Of a DNA stretch of 64,000 nucleotides, positions 1-9,343 are shown one piece after another. Position numbers and translations under genes: made by a program. The notes beneath the pieces are model-generated. The model was not told the DNA's origin, searched no databases, and worked only from the letters and a program-made list of their open reading frames with translations. The stretch lies in NCBI GenBank assembly GCA_964538515.1, contig CAZIEW010000001.1, forward strand, positions 138,449 through 202,448, written 5' to 3'. Origin of the DNA: CALBZH01 sp964538515. GTDB lineage: Bacteria > Desulfobacterota > Syntrophobacteria > Syntrophobacterales > Syntrophobacteraceae. Position 1 is the first letter of the stretch. Each line of letters begins with the position of its first letter.

Positions 1-597
1 GATTCCAAGGAAGGCGCCGATCATGCCCAGCAGTTTGATGTCGCCCCCACCGAGCCCGTCCTGGTGCCTCAAGTATTGATACCCGACCGCCACGGCGTAG
101 AAAAGGCCACCGCCCAGAAGAATGCCGAAGAGCGAGTCCATCCAGCCGAGCCGCGGCGTAAAGAATGAGAATGCAAATCCCAAGACAATCCCCGAAAGGG
201 AGAGCACATCCGGGATGAGATAGGTATCCAGGTCGATAAACGCGATCGTAACCAGCACGTAGACGAAGAGCAGCTCGATAAAAAACTGGGGATGAATCCC
301 GTAGCGCCGAAAGAGCATAAGGGTGAAGAGTCCGCACAGAGCCTCAACGAGCGGGTAGCGTCCCGAAAATGAACCTTTGCAGTGACGGCATTTCCCTCTC
401 AGGATGAAATAGCTGAGGACGGGAATGTTGTCGTAGAACGCGATGGGCTGACCACATTGGGGACACGCCGAGCCCGGAGAGACGATCGATTTCCCTGCGG
501 GAAGCCGGTAGACGACCACGTTCAAAAAGCTCCCGATGCAGCAGCCGATTGCGAACGCCAGAACTTGTTGCACCGCAAAGAATGTCGTTGCATCCAT
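1..597 (-). CDS. pilD: Type IV prepilin leader peptidase / methyltransferase, partial at window edge
   Basis: Partial gene: 199 codons are present and the C-terminus lies beyond the window. The reading frame from the ATG at 597 begins MDATTFFAVQQVL and shows the signatures of the A24 prepilin peptidase family: GSFLNVVVYRLP near the N-terminus, paired CxxC motifs (CPQCG and CRHCKG) of the cytoplasmic zinc loop, a FIDLDTYLIPD segment carrying the first catalytic Asp, and GGGDIKLLGMIGAFLG carrying the second. The family cleaves and N-methylates type IV pilins and type II secretion pseudopilins at the inner membrane. The ATG follows the topA stop codon immediately (TAG at 600-598), so it is probably cotranscribed with topA. 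Identity is secure; only the extent is unknown. Confidence 0.93.
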   Translation of the reverse strand, partial: MDATTFFAVQQVLAFAIGCCIGSFLNVVVYRLPAGKSIVSPGSACPQCGQPIAFYDNIPVLSYFILRGKCRHCKGSFSGRYPLVEALCGLFTLMLFRRYGIHPQFFIELLFVYVLVTIAFIDLDTYLIPDVLSLSGIVLGFAFSFFTPRLGWMDSLFGILLGGGLFYAVAVGYQYLRHQDGLGGGDIKLLGMIGAFLGI

Positions 598-2904
598 CTA
601 TTGGCTCCCTCCGGCCTCGCTCGGCCCGGCCGCCGGCTGCTCCTTTTCGGAATAGCCACACTTGGGCTGGGCACACACCCACTTCACCCCCCCGCCCTTC
701 AACCGCTTTTCCAGAAGGAAAGGAGCCCCGCAGCTTGGACACGGCTTCATGACGGGCCGATCCCACATAACCGTCGAGCACTCGGGGTACTTGTTACACC
801 CATAGAAACGTCGTCCCTTCTTCCCGACCCGTTCCACCAACTCACCCCCGCAGCCATCCCTCGGACACGGGACTCCGGTCCCCTGAGCCCGGGTATTCCG
901 GCATTCCGGGTACCCGCTGCAGGCGAGAAACGTTCCAAACCGTCCTTTCTTGACGATCATCTCGCGTCCGCATTTGTCGCAGAGCTCCCCCGTCTTGGCC
1001 TCCGAAACGAGCTGGATCCGCCCCTGCTCGTCGCGCCGGTAGTCCGACGTAAACGTGCATGCCGGATACCCACTGCAGGCGAGAAAAGTCCCGTTGCGGC
1101 TCATTCGGATATGGAGCGGCTTCCCGCACGTCGGACACGAGACGTCCGTCGGCCAGCCGAGGGATTTCATGTTGAGCATCTGGGATTCCGCCGACTGGAC
1201 GCTGCCCTTGAATCCTTCATAAAAGCCGTTCAGCAGCTCGAGGTAAGCCTGTTGCCCATTTTCGATCTCATCCAGGCTCTTCTCCATGTTCGCCGTGAAC
1301 TCGACGTCGACGATCTTCGGAAAGCTCTGGACCAGCAACGCATTGATCAGCCACCCCAATTCCGTTGGCTGAAGCCGCTGCTTGTCGATGGTCACATACT
1401 CGCGGTCCATGATGGTCGAAAGAATTGTCGCGTAGGTGCTCGGCCGGCCGATGCCCCGCTCCTCGAGCTCCTTGATGAGGCTCGCCTCGGAAAATCGAGG
1501 CGGCGGCTGCGTGAAGTGCTGCTTGGGAGTAATCCCCAACAGGTCGAGCGCATCCCCCTGGGCGAGCTCCGGGAGCCAGCCTTCCGCCTGTGCCCCATTC
1601 CCTTCCCCGTCTTCGACGCTTTCAACATAAACGGCCATAAACCCGGGCGATTCAATCACCGAGCCCGTGGCGCGCAGAGTATGCTCGCCGGCCTTCACAT
1701 CCACCGAAGTCTGGGCGATGATGGCCGGCACCATCTGGCAGGCCACGAAACGCTTCCAGACGAGCGTGTAGAGCTTGAGCTGCTCCCGGCTGACAAAGGG
1801 CGCCACCGACTCGGGCGTCCGGTTGACGTCGGTCGGCCGTATGGCCTCGTGCGCATCTTGGGCGCTCGCCTTTGTCTTGTAGACCGCTGGCTTTTGAGGC
1901 ACGGAATCCGGCCCCCAGGTCTTCTCGATGAATTCGCGCGCCGCCGCGATGGCATCATTCGACAACCGTGTGGAGTCTGTTCGCATGTAGGTGATGAGGC
2001 CGACAGCCCCTTCATCGCCGACCTCGATGCCTTCGTAGAGGCGCTGTGCGACGCTCATCGTCTGCCGCGCCGAAAAGCGGAGCTTGCGCGCGGCTTCCTG
2101 CTGCAGAGTGCTGGTCACGAACGGAGGCGAGGGATAGCGCTTCTTCTTCTTGCGCTCCACCTTGGCGACGGTGAACGGTTCCTGCTTCAGAGCCTCGACC
2201 AGAACGGAGGCCTGGGATTCCGAGCCGATCTGGCACTTCTTGCCCCGAACCTTCCACAGAGCCGCGACAAAGCTTCCGGGAGCTCTGTCGCCCTGCTCTC
2301 CGTCGGCCTTGCGCAGTTCTGCGTCGATGGTCCAATACTCTTCGGGCCGGAACGCCCGGATCTCGTCCTCCCGCTCGCAAATGAGTCGCAGCGCAACCGA
2401 CTGGACCCGCCCGGCGCTGAGCCCGCGCTTGACTTTGAGCCAGAGTATCGGGGAGATGAGATACCCGACGAGACGATCCAGGATTCTTCGGGCCTGCTGG
2501 GCTTCGAATAGACCGTGATTGAGTGGCAGGGGATGCTCGAGGGCGGTTTGAATGGCCTTGTGGGTCAGCTCGTAGAACAGCACCCGGTGGATCGGCTTGT
2601 CTTTTCCTTTGATCTCCTCGGCGATGTGCCAGGCGATGGCCTCCCCCTCGCGGTCCGGGTCCGGCCCCAGGTAGATGGCGTCGACCTGAGCCGCAGCGGA
2701 ATTGAGCTCGCTGATGACCTTTTTCTTGCCGCGAATCACCTGGTATTCTGGCTCAAAATCCTTATCCAGATCGATGCCGAGCTTGTTTTTCGGAAGATCT
2801 TTCACATGGCCCACGGAGGCCTTGACGATGAAGTCCTTGCCCAGATACCGGCCGAGAGTCTTCGCCTTGGTGGGGGATTCAACGATGAGCAGCGCTTTCG
2901 CCAT
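598..2904 (-). CDS. topA: DNA topoisomerase I (type IA)
   Basis: 768 residues, normal for bacterial TopA. The N-terminal TOPRIM domain reads LLIVESPTKAKTLGRYLG and carries the metal-binding DPDREGEAIAWH motif. The catalytic tyrosine lies in YMRTDSTRLSND at about residue 310. The C-terminus holds four zinc-ribbon modules, each with CxxC pairs (CPTCGKP, CDKCGRE, CPRDGCGG, CPSCGAP). The enzyme relaxes negative supercoils by passing one strand through a transient break. A GAGG ribosome site sits 7-8 bases before the ATG. The order dprA-topA is widely conserved among bacteria, and here the prepilin peptidase follows without a gap. Confidence 0.98.
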   Translation of the reverse strand: MAKALLIVESPTKAKTLGRYLGKDFIVKASVGHVKDLPKNKLGIDLDKDFEPEYQVIRGKKKVISELNSAAAQVDAIYLGPDPDREGEAIAWHIAEEIKGKDKPIHRVLFYELTHKAIQTALEHPLPLNHGLFEAQQARRILDRLVGYLISPILWLKVKRGLSAGRVQSVALRLICEREDEIRAFRPEEYWTIDAELRKADGEQGDRAPGSFVAALWKVRGKKCQIGSESQASVLVEALKQEPFTVAKVERKKKKRYPSPPFVTSTLQQEAARKLRFSARQTMSVAQRLYEGIEVGDEGAVGLITYMRTDSTRLSNDAIAAAREFIEKTWGPDSVPQKPAVYKTKASAQDAHEAIRPTDVNRTPESVAPFVSREQLKLYTLVWKRFVACQMVPAIIAQTSVDVKAGEHTLRATGSVIESPGFMAVYVESVEDGEGNGAQAEGWLPELAQGDALDLLGITPKQHFTQPPPRFSEASLIKELEERGIGRPSTYATILSTIMDREYVTIDKQRLQPTELGWLINALLVQSFPKIVDVEFTANMEKSLDEIENGQQAYLELLNGFYEGFKGSVQSAESQMLNMKSLGWPTDVSCPTCGKPLHIRMSRNGTFLACSGYPACTFTSDYRRDEQGRIQLVSEAKTGELCDKCGREMIVKKGRFGTFLACSGYPECRNTRAQGTGVPCPRDGCGGELVERVGKKGRRFYGCNKYPECSTVMWDRPVMKPCPSCGAPFLLEKRLKGGGVKWVCAQPKCGYSEKEQPAAGPSEAGGSQ

Positions 2905-3077
2905 ACAATTTCCTCATGAACGTTCGCAGGAACACGTGCGACGTAAAAAAACCAGGGATTCCTTCACCCTCACAGGGGCAAACCACCCCGGCTGCGAGCA
3001 ACAGCAAACACTGGAGACCATTTGGAGGCCCCATGATTCGGGGCGTTTCATGGGAGATCACCATCTTGGAGCTGCCT

Positions 3078-4316
3078 TCAGGCGGTTGGCTCGATCACGA
3101 AGTACATCCCTGGCAATTGCCTCACGATGCCCTTCAGCTCCAACGCGGAAAGAGCACTCATTACCCGAGCGACCGACCAATCCTTGGCTCGGGTGAGCTC
3201 GTCGATGTGACGGGGACTCTCGTCGAGCAGGGCGAGAGCGAACGCTTCATCTTCGCTCAGCCCTTCGACGGCACCCCGAGCCCCATTCGAAGTGGATGCC
3301 AACGCGATCTTCTGCCCGCTGGGCCGGAGCATCGACCGGAGCTCCTCCAGCACGTCTTCGGCGTTTTCGACCAGCTTGGCTCCCTGCTTGAGCAGCCGAT
3401 GGGGCCCCACACTTCGATAGTGCCGGGCGAGCCCGGGGACGGCAAACACCTCGCGCCCCTGTTCCAGAGCGAGCCGTGCCGTAATGAGGGAGCCGCTGCG
3501 ATGCGCGGCCTCGACCACGACCACTCCCAGTGCGAGCCCACTGATGATCCGGTTTCGCTGCGGGAAATGGCCCGGCGCGGGGACAGTTCCCAAGCAAAAT
3601 TCGGTCACGACGGCACCCGATGACGGGACGTCACCTCTCAACTTCCGATTCTCACGGGGATAGTCCACGTCCAAGCCGCAGCCCAGAACCGCGATCGTGC
3701 GGCCTTCGCCTTTTAAAGCCCCCCGATGGGCCGCGCCGTCAATGCCCACGGCAAGCCCGCTGACCACGGTCACTCCCGATTTAGCAAGATCCATGCACAG
3801 CCGTTCCGTAAAGGCGCACCCCATGGGCGATGCCGCGCGGGAGCCCACGACCGCCACTGAAACCAGGTCGCGGGACTCGATCGATCCGTCGACGTAGAGC
3901 ACGGCAGGGGGATCGGCAATCGTCTTTAGATTCGACGGATAGTCCTCATCCGTCAGGCAAAGCAGCCGATAGCCCCTCTCTTCCAGGGCTTCCCACTCCT
4001 CTTCCACCGGTCGCGTCAACCGCCGCTGCAGCAAGGAATCCACCGCTTTTCGCCTCAAGCCGTCGACCTCATGGAGCGATTTGGCGTCGGCCCTCAAGAC
4101 CGCCGACGGGCTTCCGAAACGCTCCATAAGTCGCAGCAGGGACCGGTTGCCGAGCTCGGGGGTCAATTTGAGCGTCAGCCACGCTCTGCGTTCATCAGTC
4201 AGCGGATTCACGGCCTGTTTCCCAATCCGGGCTTGGGGGTGCACTGCGATTGTCCTGACCACACGTGTGGAGAATTCCGACTTGTTCTCGTCCATGCTGG
4301 AATGATAACTAGCCAT
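3078..4316 (-). CDS. dprA: DNA-processing protein DprA/Smf
   Basis: About 412 residues. DprA loads RecA onto incoming single-stranded DNA during transformation. The Rossmann-like core shows VAVVGSRAASPMGCAFTE, VSGLAVGIDGAAHRGAL, TIAVLGCGLDVDYPREN and FPQRNRIISGLALGVVVVEA, all typical. A helix-hairpin-helix-like region precedes it, and a DprA winged-helix (DEAFALALLDESPRHIDEL) ends it. The start is uncertain: the ATG codons at 4316 and 4295 both lack a clear ribosome site, whereas GTG 4244 has AGGA eight bases upstream and a TTGACA hexamer lies at 4334-4329. Transcription diverges from the U32 peptidase gene. Confidence 0.93.
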   Translation of the reverse strand: MASYHSSMDENKSEFSTRVVRTIAVHPQARIGKQAVNPLTDERRAWLTLKLTPELGNRSLLRLMERFGSPSAVLRADAKSLHEVDGLRRKAVDSLLQRRLTRPVEEEWEALEERGYRLLCLTDEDYPSNLKTIADPPAVLYVDGSIESRDLVSVAVVGSRAASPMGCAFTERLCMDLAKSGVTVVSGLAVGIDGAAHRGALKGEGRTIAVLGCGLDVDYPRENRKLRGDVPSSGAVVTEFCLGTVPAPGHFPQRNRIISGLALGVVVVEAAHRSGSLITARLALEQGREVFAVPGLARHYRSVGPHRLLKQGAKLVENAEDVLEELRSMLRPSGQKIALASTSNGARGAVEGLSEDEAFALALLDESPRHIDELTRAKDWSVARVMSALSALELKGIVRQLPGMYFVIEPTA

Positions 4317-4369
4317 GCACGAAACTTTTGTCAAACCGATGCTGAAACCACGTTGAGAGGAAAGCAGTC

Positions 4370-5701
4370 GTGATGAGCTTGACGGCGCTCGCTCCCACTC
4401 CTGAAACACCGGAGCTGCTCGCTCCCGGTGGCAGCCTGGAAAAAGTCCGCACGGCCGTGCTCTATGGTGCGGACGCGGTCTACGTGGGGGGAAAACGGTT
4501 CAGCTTGAGGAGCCAGGCCAGGAATCTCAACCGGGAGGAGCTGGCTGCCGCCGTGGTCCTGACTCGATCTCTCGACCGGAAGCTTTACGTCACCGTCAAC
4601 GCCTTCGCAAGGGATTCCGACCTCCGCGCCCTTCCTCCTTACCTCGAGTATCTCGAGGACATCGGCGTCAGCGGGATCATTCTGAGCGACCCCGGAGTGC
4701 TCACCCTGGCTCGCCGCCACGCGCCGACCGTACCGCTCCATTGGAGCACCCAGGCAAACACGACCAATGGACTGTCGATTCGCTTCTGGCAACACCAGGG
4801 GGTCCAGCGCTTCAATCTCGCCCGGGAGCTCACGATCGACGAAGTGCGCGGCATCCGCGAAACCGTCGATGCCGAGCTCGAAATCTTCGTTCACGGCGCC
4901 ATGTGCCTGGCCTATTCGGGCCGATGCCTCCTGAGCGCTCACCTCAATCGACGGAGCGCCAACCGGGGCGAATGCACCCAGCCCTGCCGCTGGTCTTACC
5001 AGCTGGTCGAATCGACTCGGCCCCAAGAGCCCCTGCCCATCGAAGAAGACCGCAACGGAACCTATATCCTCAACTCTAAAGACCTGTGTCTCATCGGTGA
5101 GATCCGAGCGCTCTCCAGGTTAGGATTGAACGCCTTCAAGATCGAAGGACGCATGAAGGGACTCCTGTACCTGGCGACCGTCGTCCGAGCCTATCGTCAA
5201 GCAATTGACAGCATCGAGGGCCGCAGTCCCGCCGGCCTTTCTCCGGAGGCGCTTTGGGAAGAAGTCTGCAGCCTCAGCCACCGCCCCTACACGAAGGGAC
5301 TCTTGTTTTCCGAGGCTCACTCCGACGGGACGGCCGTCGCGCCGGACACGGCTTACGTGCAGACGCACACGCTTGCCGCCGTCGTCCGCCAGGCACCGCA
5401 CAGGCTCTTGGGCGATTCGCCCGTTTCCGTTCCTTTTCTTCCCGACGAGACCGGTCATGCGTACCTGGAAGTCCGAAGCCCTCTGAGAGTCGAAGACCAA
5501 ATCGAGCTTCTGTATCCGGACGGGAGCACGCAAGCATGCCACGTCACCGGGATGGAGTCCCTTTCGGGCGACCGGCTCACGATGGCGCATCCCAACACGT
5601 GGATCCGCATCCCAGTGCCGTTTCCGACGATCCCCGGTCAGGTGGCCCGCATGATCCGCCCGCGCGAACCGCTCAGGACACCCGGAAAACGAAGGTGCTG
5701 A
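4370..5701 (+). CDS. Peptidase U32 family protein (TrhP/YegQ-like)
   Basis: 443 residues. The N-terminus PELLAPGGSLEKVRTAVLYGADAVYVGG and the family signature around IFVHGAMCLAYSGRCLLS, followed by NRGECTQPCRW, identify a U32 collagenase-like protein. The conserved Cys residues probably hold an iron-sulfur cluster. Relatives of this length (TrhP/YegQ) take part in prephenate-dependent 5-hydroxyuridine formation at the tRNA wobble position, so a role in tRNA modification is more likely than proteolysis; this is inference by family. The start is GTG 4370 or ATG 4373, with GAGAGGA eight bases upstream. Its last 29 bases overlap the convergent small zinc-ribbon gene. Confidence 0.88.
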   Translation: MMSLTALAPTPETPELLAPGGSLEKVRTAVLYGADAVYVGGKRFSLRSQARNLNREELAAAVVLTRSLDRKLYVTVNAFARDSDLRALPPYLEYLEDIGVSGIILSDPGVLTLARRHAPTVPLHWSTQANTTNGLSIRFWQHQGVQRFNLARELTIDEVRGIRETVDAELEIFVHGAMCLAYSGRCLLSAHLNRRSANRGECTQPCRWSYQLVESTRPQEPLPIEEDRNGTYILNSKDLCLIGEIRALSRLGLNAFKIEGRMKGLLYLATVVRAYRQAIDSIEGRSPAGLSPEALWEEVCSLSHRPYTKGLLFSEAHSDGTAVAPDTAYVQTHTLAAVVRQAPHRLLGDSPVSVPFLPDETGHAYLEVRSPLRVEDQIELLYPDGSTQACHVTGMESLSGDRLTMAHPNTWIRIPVPFPTIPGQVARMIRPREPLRTPGKRRC

Positions 5702-5843
5702 AGACCTCCAGGTGTCTTCCTCTGCAAAGCGCGCAGCGATAGTACTTGCTCGCCGGGATCCATCGCATCCACCGTTTCCTCTCCAGCCTCTTGATCGAGC
5801 GGCTTCCGCACCGAGGGCATCGCTTCGCGTAAAATGACACCAT
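5673..5843 (-). CDS. Small zinc-ribbon protein, 56 residues
   Basis: A short frame from ATG 5843 preceded by a very strong ribosome site (GGAGGAAGCCC-ATG). The product begins MVSFYAKRCPRCGSRSIKRL and later has a second knuckle, YRCALCRGRHLEVF, giving a CxxC...CxxC zinc-ribbon with many basic residues between the knuckles. Such proteins bind nucleic acids or ribosomes, but no specific function can be given. It lies convergent to the U32 gene, overlapping it by 29 bases, and downstream of the nuo terminator. The translation signal and regular Cys pattern are the main reasons to believe it. Confidence 0.7.
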   Translation of the reverse strand: MVSFYAKRCPRCGSRSIKRLERKRWMRWIPASKYYRCALCRGRHLEVFSTFVFRVS

Positions 5844-5868
5844 GGGCTTCCTCCATTCGGCCCAGCTA

Positions 5869-5915
5869 AAAGAAAAGCCGGAGTGCTCCAGCTCTGGCAG
5901 AGCACCCCGGCTTTC
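5869..5915 (-). terminator. Rho-independent terminator closing the nuo operon
   Basis: Read on the minus strand, the arms AAAGCCGGGGTGCTC and GAGCACTCCGGCTTT (one mismatch) form a 15-bp stem around an 11-base loop, followed by TTCTTTTAG. It lies about 80 bases after the nuoG stop codon and before the ribosome site of the small zinc-ribbon gene, so it most likely ends the nuo transcript. Confidence 0.85.
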
Positions 5916-5992
5916 TATCCCCGTCCTCCTCCGGCGAGCCCGTTGTCGAGGACCCGCCCGAGAGACCTTGTCATCGGCTTCCCGACTGGCGT

Positions 5993-8293
5993 CTAGTGCC
6001 TGGCCGAGAAGAATCGGAACTTCGCCTTTCCGTCGTCGGAAACCATCAGCCGTTCCATGCCCTGTCCGTCCGTCACCGGCCACTGCACGCCCTCGATGGG
6101 AAGCGACTCGTACGTCACGCCGCTCAGCTCCGTCATCAACTGCGTGGCCTCGACAAAGGCGGCTGCGAGGTCACTCGTTTTAAGCTCCGGCTGGAGGTAA
6201 TCCAGCAGGCCGTTGATGAGGCAGAAGTCAGCGACCGCAGCACCGGGACTCGGAATGGCGTTCACCAGTCCCTGTACCCTCCGCTCGCAGTTTGTGGCGG
6301 TCCCCGATTTTTCCACAAAGGAGGCAGCGGGCAGAACCACCTTCGCGAAAGGAATCGCCTCCGTCTTGACGCAGTCCTGGACCACCAGGAAGTCCAAACG
6401 ACCGAGGGCCGCCTGCACGCGCTCTTTGGCCAGCCCCAGCTCAAACGGGTCCACGCCCATCAAGTACAGCGCCTTGATCTCGCCTTTCTCGATGGCGGCA
6501 AACATTTCCGGCCAGCTGAGTCCCGCCTTTTCCGCCGGCTCAACACCCCAGACCTTGGCGGCTGCCTTGCGCGACGCGGAGGCCGTAGCGGGGCGATATC
6601 CCGTGATGTATTTCGGCACGGCACCAAAATCCGCGGCACCCTGGGCATTGCCAACGGCTCCCATGACATTCACACCCCCGCCGACTTCTCCAACCGCCCC
6701 AAGGAGAAGCTGCAGGGCCGCACATAGCCGGTAGAAGCCTTCATGGGCCGGCGAGCTTTGAGGATCCACACCATAAATGAGGCAGGCAGGGCTCTGGCTC
6801 GCATACAGCTTGGCGGCTTCCTTGATCTCGTCTTCGCCGATTCCGGTCTTCTCGGCCACCTCGGAGAGCTTCACCTTCTCGAGGCTCTTCGACAGCTTGG
6901 CGAAATCCTGCGTGTTCTTTTCGACATAATCCTTGTTATACATCTCGTCAGCCACCAGCACCTTGAGGAGACCAAGCAGCAGGGACTCCTCGCTCCCCGC
7001 ATTGATCTTGAGATGCATGCTGGCGGTTTTGGTCAGCGGCACCTCGGCAGGGTGGGCCACGATCAAGCTGGCCCCTTCTCGGGCAGCCTTACGGGCCTTG
7101 AGGGCCGCAATGGCATGCTTTTCCAGCGTATTGGACCCTAGCACCAGGATGCTTTTCGCCGACCCGATGTCCCCCAGGGTGTTCGTCATCGCTCCAAGCC
7201 CAAGCGCATTGGCAAGGCCGTCGTACACAGCCTGCTGCCACGGCCCCCCGACGTTGTCGACGTTGTTGGTGCCCAGCGCCGCCCGGGCCAGCTTCTGAGC
7301 CATGTAATATTCTTCGTTGGTGAGCATCCCGCCGCAAATGAGTCCGATGGCTCCGCCCCCGGCACTGTCCTTCACCTTCTGCAATCCGGCCGCAGCGGCC
7401 TTCAGGGCATCATCGAGAGACGCGTCCGCACCGCCTACGCTCGCGGAGGTCAGCCGGTTGGGCGAATTGATAAAATCGAAATTGAACCGGCCCATCTTGC
7501 ACAAAGCTCCGACGCTGGCCGGCGAATTGAAGTCACCGCGCACGCGGACGACTTTCCCCTTGTACCCTTCGTACTGGGCCCTGCAGCCGGACGAGCACTG
7601 CAAGCAGACCGTCGACGTCTTGCAGGTTTGCCAGGACCGGATCTGACCTCGCCCGCCGCGGAAACCGATGGCGTCCACCGGACAGAAATCCGCGCAGTGT
7701 CCGCAGAATTCACAGCCCGCATCCTGAAGCGGAAGCTCGAAGGCCGTCGAAATACGCTGATCGAAGCCGCGTCCCACCTTCGTCCAGATATCCGCCCCCT
7801 CCACATCGTGGCACGCGCGGATGCATCGACGACAGAGGATGCACTTGTTCATGTCGACATGCAGATAGGGGTTCTTGTCGGAATCCACCGGGTACTTGTG
7901 CCGTTCCCCCGTATAGGACACCCCCTTCACCCCGTAAAGGTGAGCCATATCCTGCAGCTCACAGTCACCCGTCGCATAGCAGGTCATGCAATCGTTGGGG
8001 TGATCGGACAGGAGCAGCTCCATGATGGTTTTACGGGCATCCTGCACCATGGGCGAATCCGTTAGCAGAATCATTCCGTTGCGGACAGGATAGACACACC
8101 CGGCCACCAGAGTGGACCAGCTCCCGCGCACTTCCTCAACGACACACAACCGGCACGCTTCCTCGAGCGGCAGGTAGGGGTGATAGCAAAGCGTCGGGAT
8201 GTACACGCCGATTTGCTTGGCAGCTTCCAGGATGGTCGTCCCTTTTTCGACAGTAACCTCTTGGCCATTGATCTTAAGCGTGACTTTTGCCAT
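5993..8293 (-). CDS. nuoG: NADH-quinone oxidoreductase subunit G (NuoG), operon-terminal
   Basis: 766 residues. The N-terminal [2Fe-2S] ferredoxin domain has Cys at about 36, 47, 50 and 66. A His-Cys cluster site follows (HPNDCMTCYATGDC, about 98-111). Next come two ferredoxin-like motifs, CILCRRCIRAC and CEFCGHCADFC, as in FdhA and [FeFe]-hydrogenase large subunits. The molybdopterin-oxidoreductase-type domain starts with CLQCSSGC. In complex I this subunit carries electrons from NuoF towards NuoI and NuoB. The gene is last in the operon, directly after a truncated NuoF-like gene, instead of between nuoF and nuoH. A formate-dehydrogenase-like subunit is the main alternative, but no selenocysteine or obvious molybdenum-ligand signature was noted. 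Confidence 0.88.
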   Translation of the reverse strand: MAKVTLKINGQEVTVEKGTTILEAAKQIGVYIPTLCYHPYLPLEEACRLCVVEEVRGSWSTLVAGCVYPVRNGMILLTDSPMVQDARKTIMELLLSDHPNDCMTCYATGDCELQDMAHLYGVKGVSYTGERHKYPVDSDKNPYLHVDMNKCILCRRCIRACHDVEGADIWTKVGRGFDQRISTAFELPLQDAGCEFCGHCADFCPVDAIGFRGGRGQIRSWQTCKTSTVCLQCSSGCRAQYEGYKGKVVRVRGDFNSPASVGALCKMGRFNFDFINSPNRLTSASVGGADASLDDALKAAAAGLQKVKDSAGGGAIGLICGGMLTNEEYYMAQKLARAALGTNNVDNVGGPWQQAVYDGLANALGLGAMTNTLGDIGSAKSILVLGSNTLEKHAIAALKARKAAREGASLIVAHPAEVPLTKTASMHLKINAGSEESLLLGLLKVLVADEMYNKDYVEKNTQDFAKLSKSLEKVKLSEVAEKTGIGEDEIKEAAKLYASQSPACLIYGVDPQSSPAHEGFYRLCAALQLLLGAVGEVGGGVNVMGAVGNAQGAADFGAVPKYITGYRPATASASRKAAAKVWGVEPAEKAGLSWPEMFAAIEKGEIKALYLMGVDPFELGLAKERVQAALGRLDFLVVQDCVKTEAIPFAKVVLPAASFVEKSGTATNCERRVQGLVNAIPSPGAAVADFCLINGLLDYLQPELKTSDLAAAFVEATQLMTELSGVTYESLPIEGVQWPVTDGQGMERLMVSDDGKAKFRFFSARH

Positions 8294-8368
8294 AGCAGAT
8301 TATCCCTTTGAGAATTCCTTCGAAGCTTAGCGATATCCTACAGAGCCCGTTTCCCTCTCGTCTTCACC

Positions 8369-9229
8369 TTATTTCTTCTTTGGCTTGCGGTGTAACCGCT
8401 CTCGCACAGCCCGTTTTCTCTGGATCTCCACGAGCGCACTGCACACCCCGGCGGGGCATTCTTGCCGTTCCACATGCGCTTTGAATTCGTCCTCGAAATG
8501 CGTGATGGCGCTCAGGACGGGGCGGCTACTCGTCATGGCAAACTCACACAGTGGCGTATCCATCATGGTCTTGCAAAGGTCCAGGATCTGATCGATATCC
8601 GCAGGCGTTCCCTGCCCCGAGACGATCTTCTCCATGCTCTCATTCATGCGCTTCATACCGATTCGACACGGCACGCACTTCCCGCAGGACAACCCTTCCT
8701 CGAAATCCAGGAAGTATTTAGCCACCTGCACCATGCACACGTCATCGGTCATGGCTGCCAGGAGGCCCGTATCCTTCTCGTAATACAGGTCCGTTCGGTA
8801 GGAGCGGTCGGGATTGATGGACAGGTACGGGAAAAGCACGTAGCCTTGGACCAGGGTCTTTTCAACAATCTCGGCAACGTTCTCAGGCCGAACCCCAAGG
8901 TAAAAATAGCCTTTCTGGGGAAAGCCCACGAACGGACCTTTCTTGCACTTGCCCCCGCATCCGACTTTGCCCTTGCCCACCGAAATGCTCAGTCCCTGCC
9001 TTGCGATCTCTTCCACAAACGCCGCTCGGACCCCCTCACTGTTGCACTCACAGCCACCCTTCGAAGCGCACACCGTGATACAGGGAGCCCCAGACTCCGG
9101 GTCACAGAAGCTCTTGGGGCGCAGCACCTCAGCAGCAAATCCTGAAGGCGTACATTCCGTCTCTTTGGCAGTGGCACCCTTCGGCTTGTTTAGCTTTCCT
9201 TGTGTCAAGTTCTTCAGCAGTTCCATCAT
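8369..9229 (-). CDS. Truncated NuoF-like iron-sulfur protein lacking the FMN/NADH domain
   Basis: 286 residues. The N-terminal part is a thioredoxin-like [2Fe-2S] domain (Cys in CITVCASKGGC at about 50-60 and VGCGGKCKKGP at about 91-95). The C-terminal part is the NuoF [4Fe-4S] domain, with SCGKCVPCRIG at about 181-190 and the fourth Cys in TPLCEF near 228. The FMN/NADH-binding region found between these domains in NuoF (the glycine-rich GRGGxGFPxGxKW and CNADEGDPG motifs) is absent, so it cannot bind NADH in the usual way. It probably serves as an extra electron-wire subunit docking on the neighbouring NuoG. It lies between nuoN and nuoG in the same transcription unit. Confidence 0.85.
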   Translation of the reverse strand: MMELLKNLTQGKLNKPKGATAKETECTPSGFAAEVLRPKSFCDPESGAPCITVCASKGGCECNSEGVRAAFVEEIARQGLSISVGKGKVGCGGKCKKGPFVGFPQKGYFYLGVRPENVAEIVEKTLVQGYVLFPYLSINPDRSYRTDLYYEKDTGLLAAMTDDVCMVQVAKYFLDFEEGLSCGKCVPCRIGMKRMNESMEKIVSGQGTPADIDQILDLCKTMMDTPLCEFAMTSSRPVLSAITHFEDEFKAHVERQECPAGVCSALVEIQRKRAVRERLHRKPKKK

Positions 9230-9343
9230 GGCTATTCTTCGCTTCCTTCCATATGCGGATCTGAAGACCCTGTTCGCAGCAGGCCGACCGCACCGTCACC
9301 GTAAACAACCATCAAAGCCACGTCGGCCTCCGCTCTCCGAGCC

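Noticed and set aside
382..2511. 709-codon open frame on the plus strand
   Set aside because: It lies opposite topA. The protein shows no domain, and the long frame is explained by high third-position GC in topA.
3030..3060. Terminator between dprA and topA (GCCCC...GGGGC)
   Set aside because: The stem is only five to six pairs and no T-tract follows on the minus strand.
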